A stretch of 44,753 bases of DNA, from contig NZ_JAMPYG010000020.1 in NCBI RefSeq assembly GCF_023700745.1, positions 1-44,753 on the forward strand, given 5' to 3'. This document shows positions 1 to 8,580 of the stretch, in pieces; position 1 is the first letter of the stretch, and every line of letters starts with the position of its first letter. The notes under the pieces are model-generated. The model was given only the letters and a program-made list of their open reading frames with translations, was not told the origin of the DNA and made no database searches. Origin of the DNA: Rhodoferax sp. Lineage in GTDB: Bacteria; Pseudomonadota; Gammaproteobacteria; Burkholderiales; Burkholderiaceae_C. The position numbers and the translations under genes are program-made.

Positions 1-261
1 CACATCAACCAGTACTCCAGCCACCACACCGATGCCATCCTGACGCGTGACCACATGCACGCGCAACAGTTCCTGCGCGAAGTCGATTCGGCCAGTGTGA
101 TGGTCAACACCAGCACCCGCTTTGCCGATGGTTTTGAATATGGCCTGGGAGCCGAGATCGGTATCAGCACCGACAAGTTTCATGCCCGCGGCCCGGTCGG
201 CATCGAGGGGCTGACCTCGCTCAAATACGTGGTGCTGGGCGAAGGCGAGGTGCGTCGCTAA
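1..261 (+). CDS. proA: Gamma-glutamyl phosphate reductase (C-terminal part)
   Basis: Only the last 86 residues are in the window; the gene runs in from the left edge in frame 1 and stops with TAA. The piece matches the end of glutamate-5-semialdehyde dehydrogenase, which reduces gamma-glutamyl phosphate with NADPH in proline synthesis. The diagnostic stretches are [15 protein letters not shown], the glycine-rich [18 protein letters not shown] and the closing [13 protein letters not shown]. The catalytic cysteine lies before the window and cannot be checked. A 6-bp stem (CTAAGC/GCTTAG) overlaps the stop codon but has no following T run, so I do not call it a terminator. An 82-base gap separates it from gshA. 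Confidence 0.93.
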   Translation, partial: HINQYSSHHTDAILTRDHMHAQQFLREVDSASVMVNTSTRFADGFEYGLGAEIGISTDKFHARGPVGIEGLTSLKYVVLGEGEVRR

Positions 262-343
262 GCAACAGCTTAGCCCGGACTGGTGCACTTGAGGCCCTGG
301 CGCCACCGCTTAAAATCAAAGCCCACACAATGCAAGGTCTCCT

Positions 344-1639
344 ATGGTCCCGCACCTGATCACCGCCCTGACGGGCCCCATCAACGAACTGGAGCAGCGC
401 GTACTGGACTCCATGCCGGCCATCGAACGCTGGTTCAGGCTGGAATGGATGGAGCACACCCCGCCGTTTTACAGCGCGGTGGACGTGCGCAACGCCGGCT
501 TCAAGTTGGCGCCTGTGGACACCAACCTGTACCCTCGTGGCTGGAACAACCTGACCACCGAGATGCTGCCCCTGGCTGTGCAGGCGGCCATGGCCGCCAT
601 CGAGAAAATTTGCCCGGAAGCGCGCAACCTGCTGATGATCCCGGAAAACGGTCAGCCCAGCAGCTTCTACCTGGCTAACCTGGCCCAGTTACAGCGCATT
701 TTCAATATGGCAGGCCTCAATGTGCGACTCGGTTCGATTGACCCGGCCGTCAAGAAAAACATCACATTCGAGCTGCAGAACGGCGACCATGTCACGCTGG
801 AGCCGGTCATTCGCAACAAGCGCCGCCTCGGCCTGAAAGATTTTGACCCCTGCACCATTTTGCTCAACAACGACCTGAGCGCCGGGGCGCCGGGCATCCT
901 GGAAGAGATCTACGAGCAATACCTGCTGCCACCACTGCACGCAGGTTGGACCACCCGGCGCAAGAGCACCCATTTCAAATGCTACGAAGAGGTATCCAAG
1001 CGCCTCGGGAAACTGCTGGGGGTTGACCCCTGGTTGATCCACCCGCTGTTTGACCGCTGCGAAAACCTCACCCTGGGCCAGGACAGCGGGTTCGATGCCC
1101 TGCAAACCCAGGTCGACAGCGTGCTGACCCGCGTCAAACGCAAATACAAAGAATACGGCATCAAGGAAAAGCCCTTTGTGGTGGTGAAATCCGACCACGG
1201 TGCCCATGAGCTGGGCATCGTCACCGTGCGTGATGCCAAGGACCTGCAGACACTGCAAGAACGCATCCAGACCCTGAACAAGGGCCGCAAATCACCCATC
1301 CTGCCGCATGACTTCATGGTGCAGGAAGGCGTTCTGACACAGGAACGCGTCAACGATGCCGTGGCCGAACCGGTGGTCTACATGATGGACCGTTACGTGG
1401 TGGGCGGCTTTTACCGGATTCATGCCGGTCGCGGCATCGACGAAAACCTCAACGCACCCGGTGCCGGTTTCGTGCCGCTGGCTTTTGAGCACAGCGCCCA
1501 ATTGCCCCAGCCTGGTGTCAAACCGGGTGCCAGTGTGCCGAATCGCTTTTACATGTACGGTGTAGTGGGGCGACTGGCCATGCTGGCCGCCAGTTATGAG
1601 CTTGAGGCCACCGACCCCGACGCACAGGATTTCGAATAG
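344..1639 (+). CDS. gshA: Glutamate-cysteine ligase, 'T. ferrooxidans' type
   Basis: This 431-residue protein joins glutamate and cysteine with ATP to make gamma-glutamylcysteine, the first step of glutathione synthesis in the cytosol. It is not the E. coli GshA fold family. It resembles the separate proteobacterial family first noted in Acidithiobacillus, recognised by the start (EWMEHTPPFYSAVDVRN), the NLYPRGWNNL segment and the FVVVKSDHGAHELGIVTV block. The ATG start has AAGG seven bases upstream, which supports it. gshB lies two genes downstream on the same strand, so the window supplies both steps of the pathway, with kup between. The family assignment rests on recognition of these blocks, not on a search. 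Confidence 0.9.
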   Translation: MVPHLITALTGPINELEQRVLDSMPAIERWFRLEWMEHTPPFYSAVDVRNAGFKLAPVDTNLYPRGWNNLTTEMLPLAVQAAMAAIEKICPEARNLLMIPENGQPSSFYLANLAQLQRIFNMAGLNVRLGSIDPAVKKNITFELQNGDHVTLEPVIRNKRRLGLKDFDPCTILLNNDLSAGAPGILEEIYEQYLLPPLHAGWTTRRKSTHFKCYEEVSKRLGKLLGVDPWLIHPLFDRCENLTLGQDSGFDALQTQVDSVLTRVKRKYKEYGIKEKPFVVVKSDHGAHELGIVTVRDAKDLQTLQERIQTLNKGRKSPILPHDFMVQEGVLTQERVNDAVAEPVVYMMDRYVVGGFYRIHAGRGIDENLNAPGAGFVPLAFEHSAQLPQPGVKPGASVPNRFYMYGVVGRLAMLAASYELEATDPDAQDFE

Positions 1640-1712
1640 ACGGCGTTTTTGACGCAAAATAGCGGCCCATCATGACACGGAGCCCGGCGGCCTGACGCCT
1701 CCGGCTAACTAT

Positions 1713-3581
1713 TTGGCAACATCTCAATCGTCGCTGCGCGCCCTCACCCTGGGTGCCATTGGTGTGGTCTATGGCGACATCGGCACCAGTGTGCTTTACG
1801 CCGTCAAGGAAGTTTTCGGTTCGGGCCATGTCCCCTTTACCACCGACAACGTGATGGGCATCCTGTCGATCTTCTTCTGGACGCTGACCGTCATCATTTC
1901 GCTGAAATATGTCACTCTGGTGCTGCGCGCCGACAACAATGGCGAAGGCGGCCTGGTGGCCATGCTGGCGCTGGCCTCGCAGTCGGTCAAAGACAAACCC
2001 CGCCTGCGCAAACTGCTCCTGCTGGTGGGTATTTTTGGCACCTGCCTGTTTTATGGCGACGGTGTCATCACACCGGCCATCTCGGTGCTTTCTGCCGTTG
2101 AGGGCCTGGAGGTGGTGTCGCCTACCTTCAAAAAAGCCGTGATCCCCCTTACGCTGGTCATTTTGTTTGGCTTGTTTGCCGTGCAAAAACGCGGTACCGC
2201 CGACATCGGCAAGTTTTTTGGCCCGATCACGCTGACCTGGTTTGCCTGTCTTGCCGTGCTGGGCCTATCGCACATCGTGCACAACCCCGAGATCCTGTTT
2301 GCACTCAGCCCGCATTACGCGCTGGCTTTCATGTGGGCCAATCCGCTCACCACGTTCATCATTTTGGGCGCGGTGGTGCTGTGTGTCACCGGCGGCGAAG
2401 CGCTATACGCCGACATGGGGCACTTTGGCAAAAAGCCGATACGCCTGGCCTGGTTCCTCATTGTCATGCCGTGCCTGACCCTGAACTATTTTGGTCAGGG
2501 TGCCTTGTTGCTGAGCAACCCGGCTGCCGTTAAAAACCCGTTCTACATGATGGCACCCGCCTGGGCCCTGATTCCGCTAGTTATGCTGGCCACGATGGCC
2601 ACGGTGATTGCCTCGCAAGCGCTGATAACGGGGGCGTTTTCTGTCACCAAACAGGTGGTTCTGTTGGGCTATTTACCGCGCTTTCAGGTGTGGCACACCA
2701 ACGTCAGGGAAACCGGCCAAATCTACATGCCGTTTGTCAATTGGGGCCTGTTTGTGCTGATTGTGCTGGCGGTGCTGTTGTTCAAGTCGTCCAGCAATCT
2801 GGCCGCCGCCTATGGCATTGCCGTGACACTGGACATGCTGATCACCACCGTATTGACGTTTTTTGTTATTCGCTACGCCTGGCATTACCCGCTGGTGCTG
2901 TGCCTGGCTGCCACCAGCGTCTTTTTTGTGGTCGATCTGGCCTTTTTCAGCTCCAACCTGCTCAAACTCACCGATGGCGGCTGGTTTCCCCTGCTGATTG
3001 CAGCAGGGGTATTCACGGTGATGATCACCTGGAAGGATGGCCGCCGTCTGCTGAACAAGAAACTGGCCACCGATGCCATTGATCTGAGCAGCTTTCTGGA
3101 AGCGGTATTTGTCAGTCCACCCACCCGCGTCGCAGGCACAGCCGTGTTTTTGACGGCAGCGCCCGGCACCGTGCCCAACGCCATGTTGCACAACCTCAAG
3201 CACAACAAGGTGCTGCATGAGGTCAACCTGTTCATCACCGTGGTGAACCATGAAGTGCCCTGGATCGGGATGGACAAGCGCCTGAGCATTGAAGCGCTGG
3301 GGCACGATTGCTGGCAGGTGGTGGTGAACTATGGTTTCAAGAACGACCCTGATTTGCCGCGTGCGCTACAGTTGATGAAAGGTCGTGGGTTCGAGCTTGA
3401 ACCGATGAGCACCAGCTATTTCCTCAGCCGCGACACCATTGCACCCACGCTGGGCAGCGGCATGGCCCCGTGGCGGGAGAAGCTGTTTGCCCAGATGCAC
3501 CTGAATGCCAGTGGCGCAGCCAATTTCCTCAAGTTGCCCAGCAACTCGGTGGTCGAGCTGGGTAGCAAAATTGAAATTTGA
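1713..3581 (+). CDS. kup: Kup-family low-affinity potassium transporter
   Basis: A 622-residue inner-membrane protein that brings in K+ with protons. The N-terminal [17 protein letters not shown] and the later [17 protein letters not shown] are signatures of the Kup/HAK/KT family. About twelve hydrophobic helices fill residues 10 to 450, and a cytoplasmic C-terminal domain follows, as usual. The start chosen is TTG at 1713, because the conserved N-terminus begins there and no in-frame ATG or GTG fits. An ATG at 1672 is in another frame and stops after seven codons. No clear ribosome site precedes the TTG; instead an imperfect GC-rich stem (about 1681-1706) sits just upstream. The TGA stop overlaps the first base of a hairpin repeat. 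Its place between gshA and gshB suggests a link between K+ and glutathione, which is inference. Confidence 0.93.
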   Translation: MATSQSSLRALTLGAIGVVYGDIGTSVLYAVKEVFGSGHVPFTTDNVMGILSIFFWTLTVIISLKYVTLVLRADNNGEGGLVAMLALASQSVKDKPRLRKLLLLVGIFGTCLFYGDGVITPAISVLSAVEGLEVVSPTFKKAVIPLTLVILFGLFAVQKRGTADIGKFFGPITLTWFACLAVLGLSHIVHNPEILFALSPHYALAFMWANPLTTFIILGAVVLCVTGGEALYADMGHFGKKPIRLAWFLIVMPCLTLNYFGQGALLLSNPAAVKNPFYMMAPAWALIPLVMLATMATVIASQALITGAFSVTKQVVLLGYLPRFQVWHTNVRETGQIYMPFVNWGLFVLIVLAVLLFKSSSNLAAAYGIAVTLDMLITTVLTFFVIRYAWHYPLVLCLAATSVFFVVDLAFFSSNLLKLTDGGWFPLLIAAGVFTVMITWKDGRRLLNKKLATDAIDLSSFLEAVFVSPPTRVAGTAVFLTAAPGTVPNAMLHNLKHNKVLHEVNLFITVVNHEVPWIGMDKRLSIEALGHDCWQVVVNYGFKNDPDLPRALQLMKGRGFELEPMSTSYFLSRDTIAPTLGSGMAPWREKLFAQMHLNASGAANFLKLPSNSVVELGSKIEI

Positions 3582-3688
3582 AACCTGATACTTTGCGGGA
3601 CAGACCAAGATTTGCGCAGCAAATTGGCTCTGTCCTCAACCAATCGTGGATTTTGCGGGACAGGTCTTTAGCCCTGTCCCCAACTGAT
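3581..3688 (+). repeat. Tandem hairpin repeats between kup and gshB
   Basis: The gap holds two inverted repeats. The first pairs GGGACAGA (3597-3604) with TCTGTCC (3629-3635), with an inner GATTTGC/GCAAAT stem. The second is a perfect 8-bp pair, GGGACAGG (3657-3664) and CCTGTCCC (3673-3680), with an 8-base loop. The first, with its left flank AAACCTGATACTTTGCGGG, closely matches the repeat after hslU (38945-39008) read on the other strand. The right end CAACTGAT is shared too. No T run follows either hairpin, so they look more like REP-type dispersed repeats than intrinsic terminators. They could still protect mRNA ends or reduce read-through into gshB. Confidence 0.8.
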
Positions 3689-3703
3689 TAAGGATGTTCC
3701 TGG

Positions 3704-4669
3704 ATGAACCTATTATTTGTTGCCGACCCGCTGGAATCTTTCAAGATTTACAAGGACACCACTTTCGCCATGATGCGCGAGGCGCAGGCCCGTGGTCACA
3801 AAATCAGCGCCTGCGAGCCCAAAGACATCATGTGGCAGCGCGGCGCGGCCGTGACCGCCGCAGTGCGCGACATCACGCTCACCGGTGATCCGGTGCACTG
3901 GTTCAGCGCCGCGCAGCACCAGCCCGGCGGGCAAAGGCAAGCCCTCATGGATTTCGACGCGGTGGTGATGCGCAAGGACCCCCCCTTCGACAGCGAATTT
4001 TTCTACGCCACCCATCTGCTGGAACAGGCCGAGCGCGAGGGGGCCAGGGTGTTCAACAAGCCCAGCGCCTTGCGTGACCACCCGGAAAAACTGGCCATCA
4101 TGGAATGGCCCCAGTTCATTGGCCCGACCCTGGTCACGCGCGACCCGCAGGACATCCGCCGTTTTCATGCCGAGCACCAGGACATCATCCTGAAACCGCT
4201 CGACGGCATGGGCGGCACGGGTATTTTCCGGGTCAGGGAAGACGGGCTGAACCTGGGCGCCATCATCGAGACACTCAACCAGGACGGCTCCCAAACCGTG
4301 ATGGTGCAAAAATTTCTGCCCGCCATTTCCGAAGGTGACAAACGCATTCTGGTCATTGGTGGTCAGCCCGTGCCCTATTGCCTGGCGCGCATTCCGCAAG
4401 GTGGCGAAGTGCGCGGCAACCTGGCGGTGGGCGGCAAAGGCGTGGCGCAGCCCTTGAGCACGCGTGACCGGGCCATTGCCGAGGCCATTGGCCCGGTGCT
4501 GGCCGAGCGCGGCTTGTTGCTGATGGGGCTGGACGTGATTGGCGATAGCCTGACCGAGATCAACGTCACCAGCCCGACCTGTTTCCAGGAAATTGCCGAC
4601 CAGACCGGTTTTGACGTGGCCGCCATGTTTGTCCAGGCACTCGAAGCAGCCGTGGCAAAGCCTCTTTGA
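3704..4669 (+). CDS. gshB: Glutathione synthetase
   Basis: A 321-residue ATP-grasp enzyme that adds glycine to gamma-glutamylcysteine to give glutathione, close to the 316 residues of E. coli GshB. The start MNLLFVADPLESFKIYKDT is the family N-terminus. ILKPLDGMGGTGIFRV is the glycine-rich ATP-grasp loop, VMRKDPPFDSEFFYATHLLE is the usual early block, and INVTSPTCFQEI carries the metal-binding Asn near the end. The ATG at 3704 fits the conserved start, with AAGGA about 12 bases before. It follows kup after 122 bases that contain hairpin repeats, so its translation may be partly uncoupled from kup. Confidence 0.96.
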   Translation: MNLLFVADPLESFKIYKDTTFAMMREAQARGHKISACEPKDIMWQRGAAVTAAVRDITLTGDPVHWFSAAQHQPGGQRQALMDFDAVVMRKDPPFDSEFFYATHLLEQAEREGARVFNKPSALRDHPEKLAIMEWPQFIGPTLVTRDPQDIRRFHAEHQDIILKPLDGMGGTGIFRVREDGLNLGAIIETLNQDGSQTVMVQKFLPAISEGDKRILVIGGQPVPYCLARIPQGGEVRGNLAVGGKGVAQPLSTRDRAIAEAIGPVLAERGLLLMGLDVIGDSLTEINVTSPTCFQEIADQTGFDVAAMFVQALEAAVAKPL

Positions 4670-4708
4670 CCTGGGGGAAGACATCGACGCCCGAGGTATA
4701 TTGGCGCC

Positions 4709-6181
4709 ATGAACCCCAACCCTCCGCACCACCGCTCAGACCTCGTCCGCATTGCCACCCTCGCGATGGCCGAGCGCGGGCTTGAACCTGAATTTACGGC
4801 GCGTGTCGAACGCGAATTGGCAACCATCACCGGGCCCGGTCACGAAACCGGGCCGGATATCCACGACCTGACGGCGCTGCTGTGGTGCTCCATTGACAAT
4901 GAGGATTCGCGCGATCTGGATCAGCTCACGGTTTGCGAGCCGCTGGAGCAGGGCGTGATCAGACTGTGGGTGGCGATTGCCGATGTGGACGTGCTGGTCA
5001 AAAAAGGCAGCGCCATTGATGAGCACGCACTGACCAACACAACCTCGGTCTACACCTCGGCCCGCATTTTTCCGATGCTGCCCGAGCGCCTGTCCACCGA
5101 CCTGACCTCGCTCAACTTCGCCGAGGATCGGCTGGCACTGGTGACCGAGATGGTTTTCAACGCGGACGCCTCGCTGGCGGGCGCCACGGTGTACCGCGCT
5201 CGGGTGCGCAACCAGGCCCAACTGGACTATGACGCGGTCAGCGCCTGGCTTGACGGTGACGCAGCCCTGCCAGCCGCAGCGGCGGCGGTGCCAGGCATGG
5301 AAGCGCAACTTCGCACGCAGGACGACCTGGCCCAGCGCTTGCGGGTACGCCGGCGGGCCGAAGGCGCGCTGGAACTGGAAACGTTCCAGCCACGCGCTGT
5401 GTTTGACGGCGAGCAGGTGGTTGATATCCGCCAGCAGGTGCAAAACCGCGCGCGGCAGCTGATCGAGGAAGTGATGATTGCCACCAACGGCTGCACCGCG
5501 CGTTACCTGGCCGGGCGGGGCGGCACCTCGTTACGGCGCGTGGTACGTTCACCCGAACGCTGGCAGCGCATTGTGGCTATGGCTGAAGAATACGGCGAGA
5601 CCCTGCCAACCGAGCCCGATTCCAAGGCACTGGAGGCTTTTCTGGCCAAACGCCGCCTGGCCGATCCGCTGCGTTTTCCTGACCTGTCGCTGGTCATCGT
5701 GCGGCTCATGGGCTCGGGCGAGTACGTGGTGGAGACGCCGGGTGGGCCGCCCACCGGCCACTTTGGCCTGGCCGTGCGGGACTACACCCACTCCACGGCA
5801 CCCAATCGGCGCTTCCCCGACCTGATTACCTCGCGTCTGCTCAAGGCGGCGCTGGCCGACCAGGCACCGCCTTACTCGAACGCTGAACTGGCTGACCTGG
5901 CCCTGCACTGCACTCGCCAGGAAGATGCCGCCCAGAAAGTCGAACGGCGCATGCGCAAGTCAGAGGCGGCGCTGTTGCTGGAGTCGCACCTCGGCCAGCG
6001 CTACGACGCGATCGTGACCGGCAGTACCACCGATGGCATTTGGGTCCGGATTTTCACGCCACCGGCCGAAGGCAAGCTGGTGCGCGGCAAGACCAGCCTC
6101 AAGGTGGGCGACAAAGTCCATGTCAAACTGGTGGCTACCGACGTGGAACGTGGTTTTATTGACTTCGCGACGATCGATTGA
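4709..6181 (+). CDS. RNB-domain ribonuclease (RNase II/R superfamily, short form)
   Basis: A 490-residue protein whose core is an RNB catalytic domain. Around residues 60-75, SIDNEDSRDLDQLTV gives the cluster of acidic residues that binds the two metal ions in RNase II and RNase R. Later blocks GGTSLRRVVRSPERW and YTHSTAPNRRFPDLITSRLL are typical of the domain and include the RNA-binding Arg region. About 60 C-terminal residues resemble an S1-like beta barrel. The two N-terminal cold-shock domains of classical RNase II and R are absent, so it is shorter than E. coli RNase II (644 residues). It probably degrades RNA 3' to 5', but substrate and role are not shown by the sequence. Neighbours gshB (39 bases before) and rep give no functional hint. 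Confidence 0.85.
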   Translation: MNPNPPHHRSDLVRIATLAMAERGLEPEFTARVERELATITGPGHETGPDIHDLTALLWCSIDNEDSRDLDQLTVCEPLEQGVIRLWVAIADVDVLVKKGSAIDEHALTNTTSVYTSARIFPMLPERLSTDLTSLNFAEDRLALVTEMVFNADASLAGATVYRARVRNQAQLDYDAVSAWLDGDAALPAAAAAVPGMEAQLRTQDDLAQRLRVRRRAEGALELETFQPRAVFDGEQVVDIRQQVQNRARQLIEEVMIATNGCTARYLAGRGGTSLRRVVRSPERWQRIVAMAEEYGETLPTEPDSKALEAFLAKRRLADPLRFPDLSLVIVRLMGSGEYVVETPGGPPTGHFGLAVRDYTHSTAPNRRFPDLITSRLLKAALADQAPPYSNAELADLALHCTRQEDAAQKVERRMRKSEAALLLESHLGQRYDAIVTGSTTDGIWVRIFTPPAEGKLVRGKTSLKVGDKVHVKLVATDVERGFIDFATID

Positions 6182-6293
6182 TCACGCTGTCGCACGCCAC
6201 CCGTCTGAAGACAACCAGGAACAGGGTGTCCTTGTGGCTCGGGTGCCACAGCCCAACTGGGTATGATTCGCCCCTTCGCGAAAGTTGTCCCTG

Positions 6294-8453
6294 ATGTCTT
6301 CCCCCTCCCCCACCACCGGCCTGAATCAGGCCCAGCAAGAAGCCGTGAACTTCATGCACGGTCCCTGCCTGGTGCTGGCGGGCGCCGGTTCGGGCAAAAC
6401 CCGGGTCATCACGCACAAGATCGGCCAACTCATCAAGTCGGGCGTAGCGGCCAAAAACATCTTTGCCATCACCTTCACCAACAAGGCCGCTGCCGAAATG
6501 CGCGAACGTGCGCGCGGCCTGATTGGCAAGGCCGCCAAGGACGCGGTGATTTGCACCTTTCATGCCTTGGGCGTGCGCCTGCTGCGCGAGGACGGCACGG
6601 CGCTGGGCCTGAAACCGCAATTTTCGATTCTGGACAGCGACGACGTCACCAGCATCCTGAAAGACGCTGGCGGTAGCGTCGATGCGGCCACGGCGCGCCA
6701 ATGGCAATGGACCATCAGCCTGTGGAAAAACCAGGGGCTCAATGCCGCGGCGGCCGCAGCCCAGGCCAGCAACGACAGCGAGCGCATCATCGCCCGCGTG
6801 ATGGCGCATTACGAGGAACGGCTCACGGCTTACCAGAGCGTGGACTTTGACGACCTGATCAGCCTGCCGCTGAAGTTGCTGCAAAACCACGACCATGTGC
6901 GGCAAAAATGGCAAAAGCAGGTGGGGCACATCCTGGTGGACGAATACCAGGACACCAACGCCACCCAATACGAGCTGCTGAAGCTGCTGGTGGGCGGCAA
7001 GGACCCGGCGCAGGCGCGGTTTACCGCGGTGGGCGACGACGACCAGTCCATTTACGGCTGGCGCGGCGCCACGCTGGACAACCTCAAAAAACTGCCGGTC
7101 GATTTTCCGGCGCTGAAAGTCATCAAGCTGGAGCAGAACTACCGTTCCACCAGCGCCATTTTGCGGGCCGCCAACAACGTCATTGGCCCCAACCCCAAGC
7201 TCTACCCCAAAAACCTGTGGAGCGACCTGGGCGAGGGTGAACCGGTGCGGGTGGTCGATGCCGACACCGAGGAACACGAGGCTGAACGCACCGTGGCGCG
7301 CATCCAATCTTTGCGCGCCAGCGGCCTGAACCAGGCCGGACCGCAGTTCAAGGAATTCCGCGACTTTGCCGTTTTGTACCGTGCCAACCACCAGGCCAAA
7401 GCCTTCGAGAAAGCGCTGCGCAAGGCGGCAATTCCGTACAAGGTGTCGGGCGGCACCAGCTTTTTTGACCGCGCCGAGATCAAGGACCTGTGCGCCTGGT
7501 TCCGCTTGTGGATCAACAGCAACGACGACCCGGCGTTTTTGCGCGCTGTGACCACACCCAAGCGCGGCATCGGCCACCAGACCCTAGCGCACCTGGGCGA
7601 CTTTGCCAGCAAATACCGGGTCAGCATGTTCGAAGCGCTGTTTTCCAGCAGTCTGGGGTCCGTCATTTCGGGCAAGGCACTGGGCAGCCTGCACGAGTTT
7701 GGCCGCGAGATCAACGACCTTGAATTCCGCGCCCGCCACACGCTGGGTGCCGAAGCCGCCAAAACATTCTTGCTCGACTGGCTGAAGGCGATTGGTTTTG
7801 AGAAATACCTCTACGATGGCGAAGACAGCGAGAAAGTGGCTGCCGCGCGCTGGAGCAACGTGCTGGACTTTTGCGACTGGATGAGCGGGCGCTGCGGCGG
7901 CCAGATTGACGATGCGGCCGGCGTCAGCACGGCAGACGAGCGCAAGTCGCTGCTCGAAGTGGCGCAAACCGTGTCGCTGCTGTCGACCATCAGCGAGCGC
8001 GAGGCCGACCAGAACGTGGTCACGCTGTCGACCCTGCACGCTGCCAAAGGATTGGAGTGGCCGCATGTGATGCTGGTCGGCGTGACCGAGGGCATGCTGC
8101 CATTCAAGCTGCGCGACAACCCCGACGAGGCACCCGCCAGCAACGCATCAAGCGCGCTGCGCGCTGCCGCGCAAGAAGCCGCCAGCGCCACCCTGACCAC
8201 CCACCTGCAGGAAGAACGCCGCCTGATGTATGTGGGTATCACCCGCGCCCAGCGCAGCCTGGCAGTGAGCTGGACGCGCAAACGCAAAAAAGGCCGCGAG
8301 ATGGTGGCCGCCCAGCCCAGCCGTTTTATTGCCGAAATGGGGCTGGACCAGAATACGGTGAAAGAAGACCCGCGCGCAAAGCTCAAGGCCCTGCGCGCCG
8401 AGTTTGCGCAAAAGGCACTGGACAGCGCTGCGGCGCGGGCTTTGGTCAAATAG
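6294..8453 (+). CDS. rep: ATP-dependent DNA helicase Rep (UvrD/Rep family)
   Basis: A superfamily 1A 3'-to-5' helicase that helps replication forks pass obstacles. From ATG 6294 it has 719 residues (E. coli Rep 673). The motifs appear in order: GLNQAQQEAV (Q motif), LAGAGSGKTRVITHKI (Walker A), FAITFTNKAAAEM (Ia), VDEYQDTN (II), GDDDQSIYGWRGA (III), LEQNYRST (IV), LSTLHAAKGLEWPHV (V) and RRLMYVGITRAQ (VI). The N-terminus, which goes straight into the Q motif, and HGPCLVLAGAGSGKT fit Rep better than UvrD or PcrA. A TTG nine bases upstream (6285) would add three residues; ATG is preferred. The 112 bases before it carry no recognisable signal. Confidence 0.9.
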   Translation: MSSPSPTTGLNQAQQEAVNFMHGPCLVLAGAGSGKTRVITHKIGQLIKSGVAAKNIFAITFTNKAAAEMRERARGLIGKAAKDAVICTFHALGVRLLREDGTALGLKPQFSILDSDDVTSILKDAGGSVDAATARQWQWTISLWKNQGLNAAAAAAQASNDSERIIARVMAHYEERLTAYQSVDFDDLISLPLKLLQNHDHVRQKWQKQVGHILVDEYQDTNATQYELLKLLVGGKDPAQARFTAVGDDDQSIYGWRGATLDNLKKLPVDFPALKVIKLEQNYRSTSAILRAANNVIGPNPKLYPKNLWSDLGEGEPVRVVDADTEEHEAERTVARIQSLRASGLNQAGPQFKEFRDFAVLYRANHQAKAFEKALRKAAIPYKVSGGTSFFDRAEIKDLCAWFRLWINSNDDPAFLRAVTTPKRGIGHQTLAHLGDFASKYRVSMFEALFSSSLGSVISGKALGSLHEFGREINDLEFRARHTLGAEAAKTFLLDWLKAIGFEKYLYDGEDSEKVAAARWSNVLDFCDWMSGRCGGQIDDAAGVSTADERKSLLEVAQTVSLLSTISEREADQNVVTLSTLHAAKGLEWPHVMLVGVTEGMLPFKLRDNPDEAPASNASSALRAAAQEAASATLTTHLQEERRLMYVGITRAQRSLAVSWTRKRKKGREMVAAQPSRFIAEMGLDQNTVKEDPRAKLKALRAEFAQKALDSAAARALVK

Positions 8454-8580
8454 GCGCAACAGGCCAGGGCCAAACGACAAGAAAGGAAGCATTCCATTGA
8501 AAACCGTCATCACGAGCCAGCCGTACCCAGCCCGATACCACACACGGTCCTTGAACAAAGACTTCGTCACTGCGAACGAC

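Noticed and set aside
258..273. CTAAGC/GCTTAG stem over the proA stop as a terminator
   Set aside because: Six base pairs and no T run; not enough to call termination.
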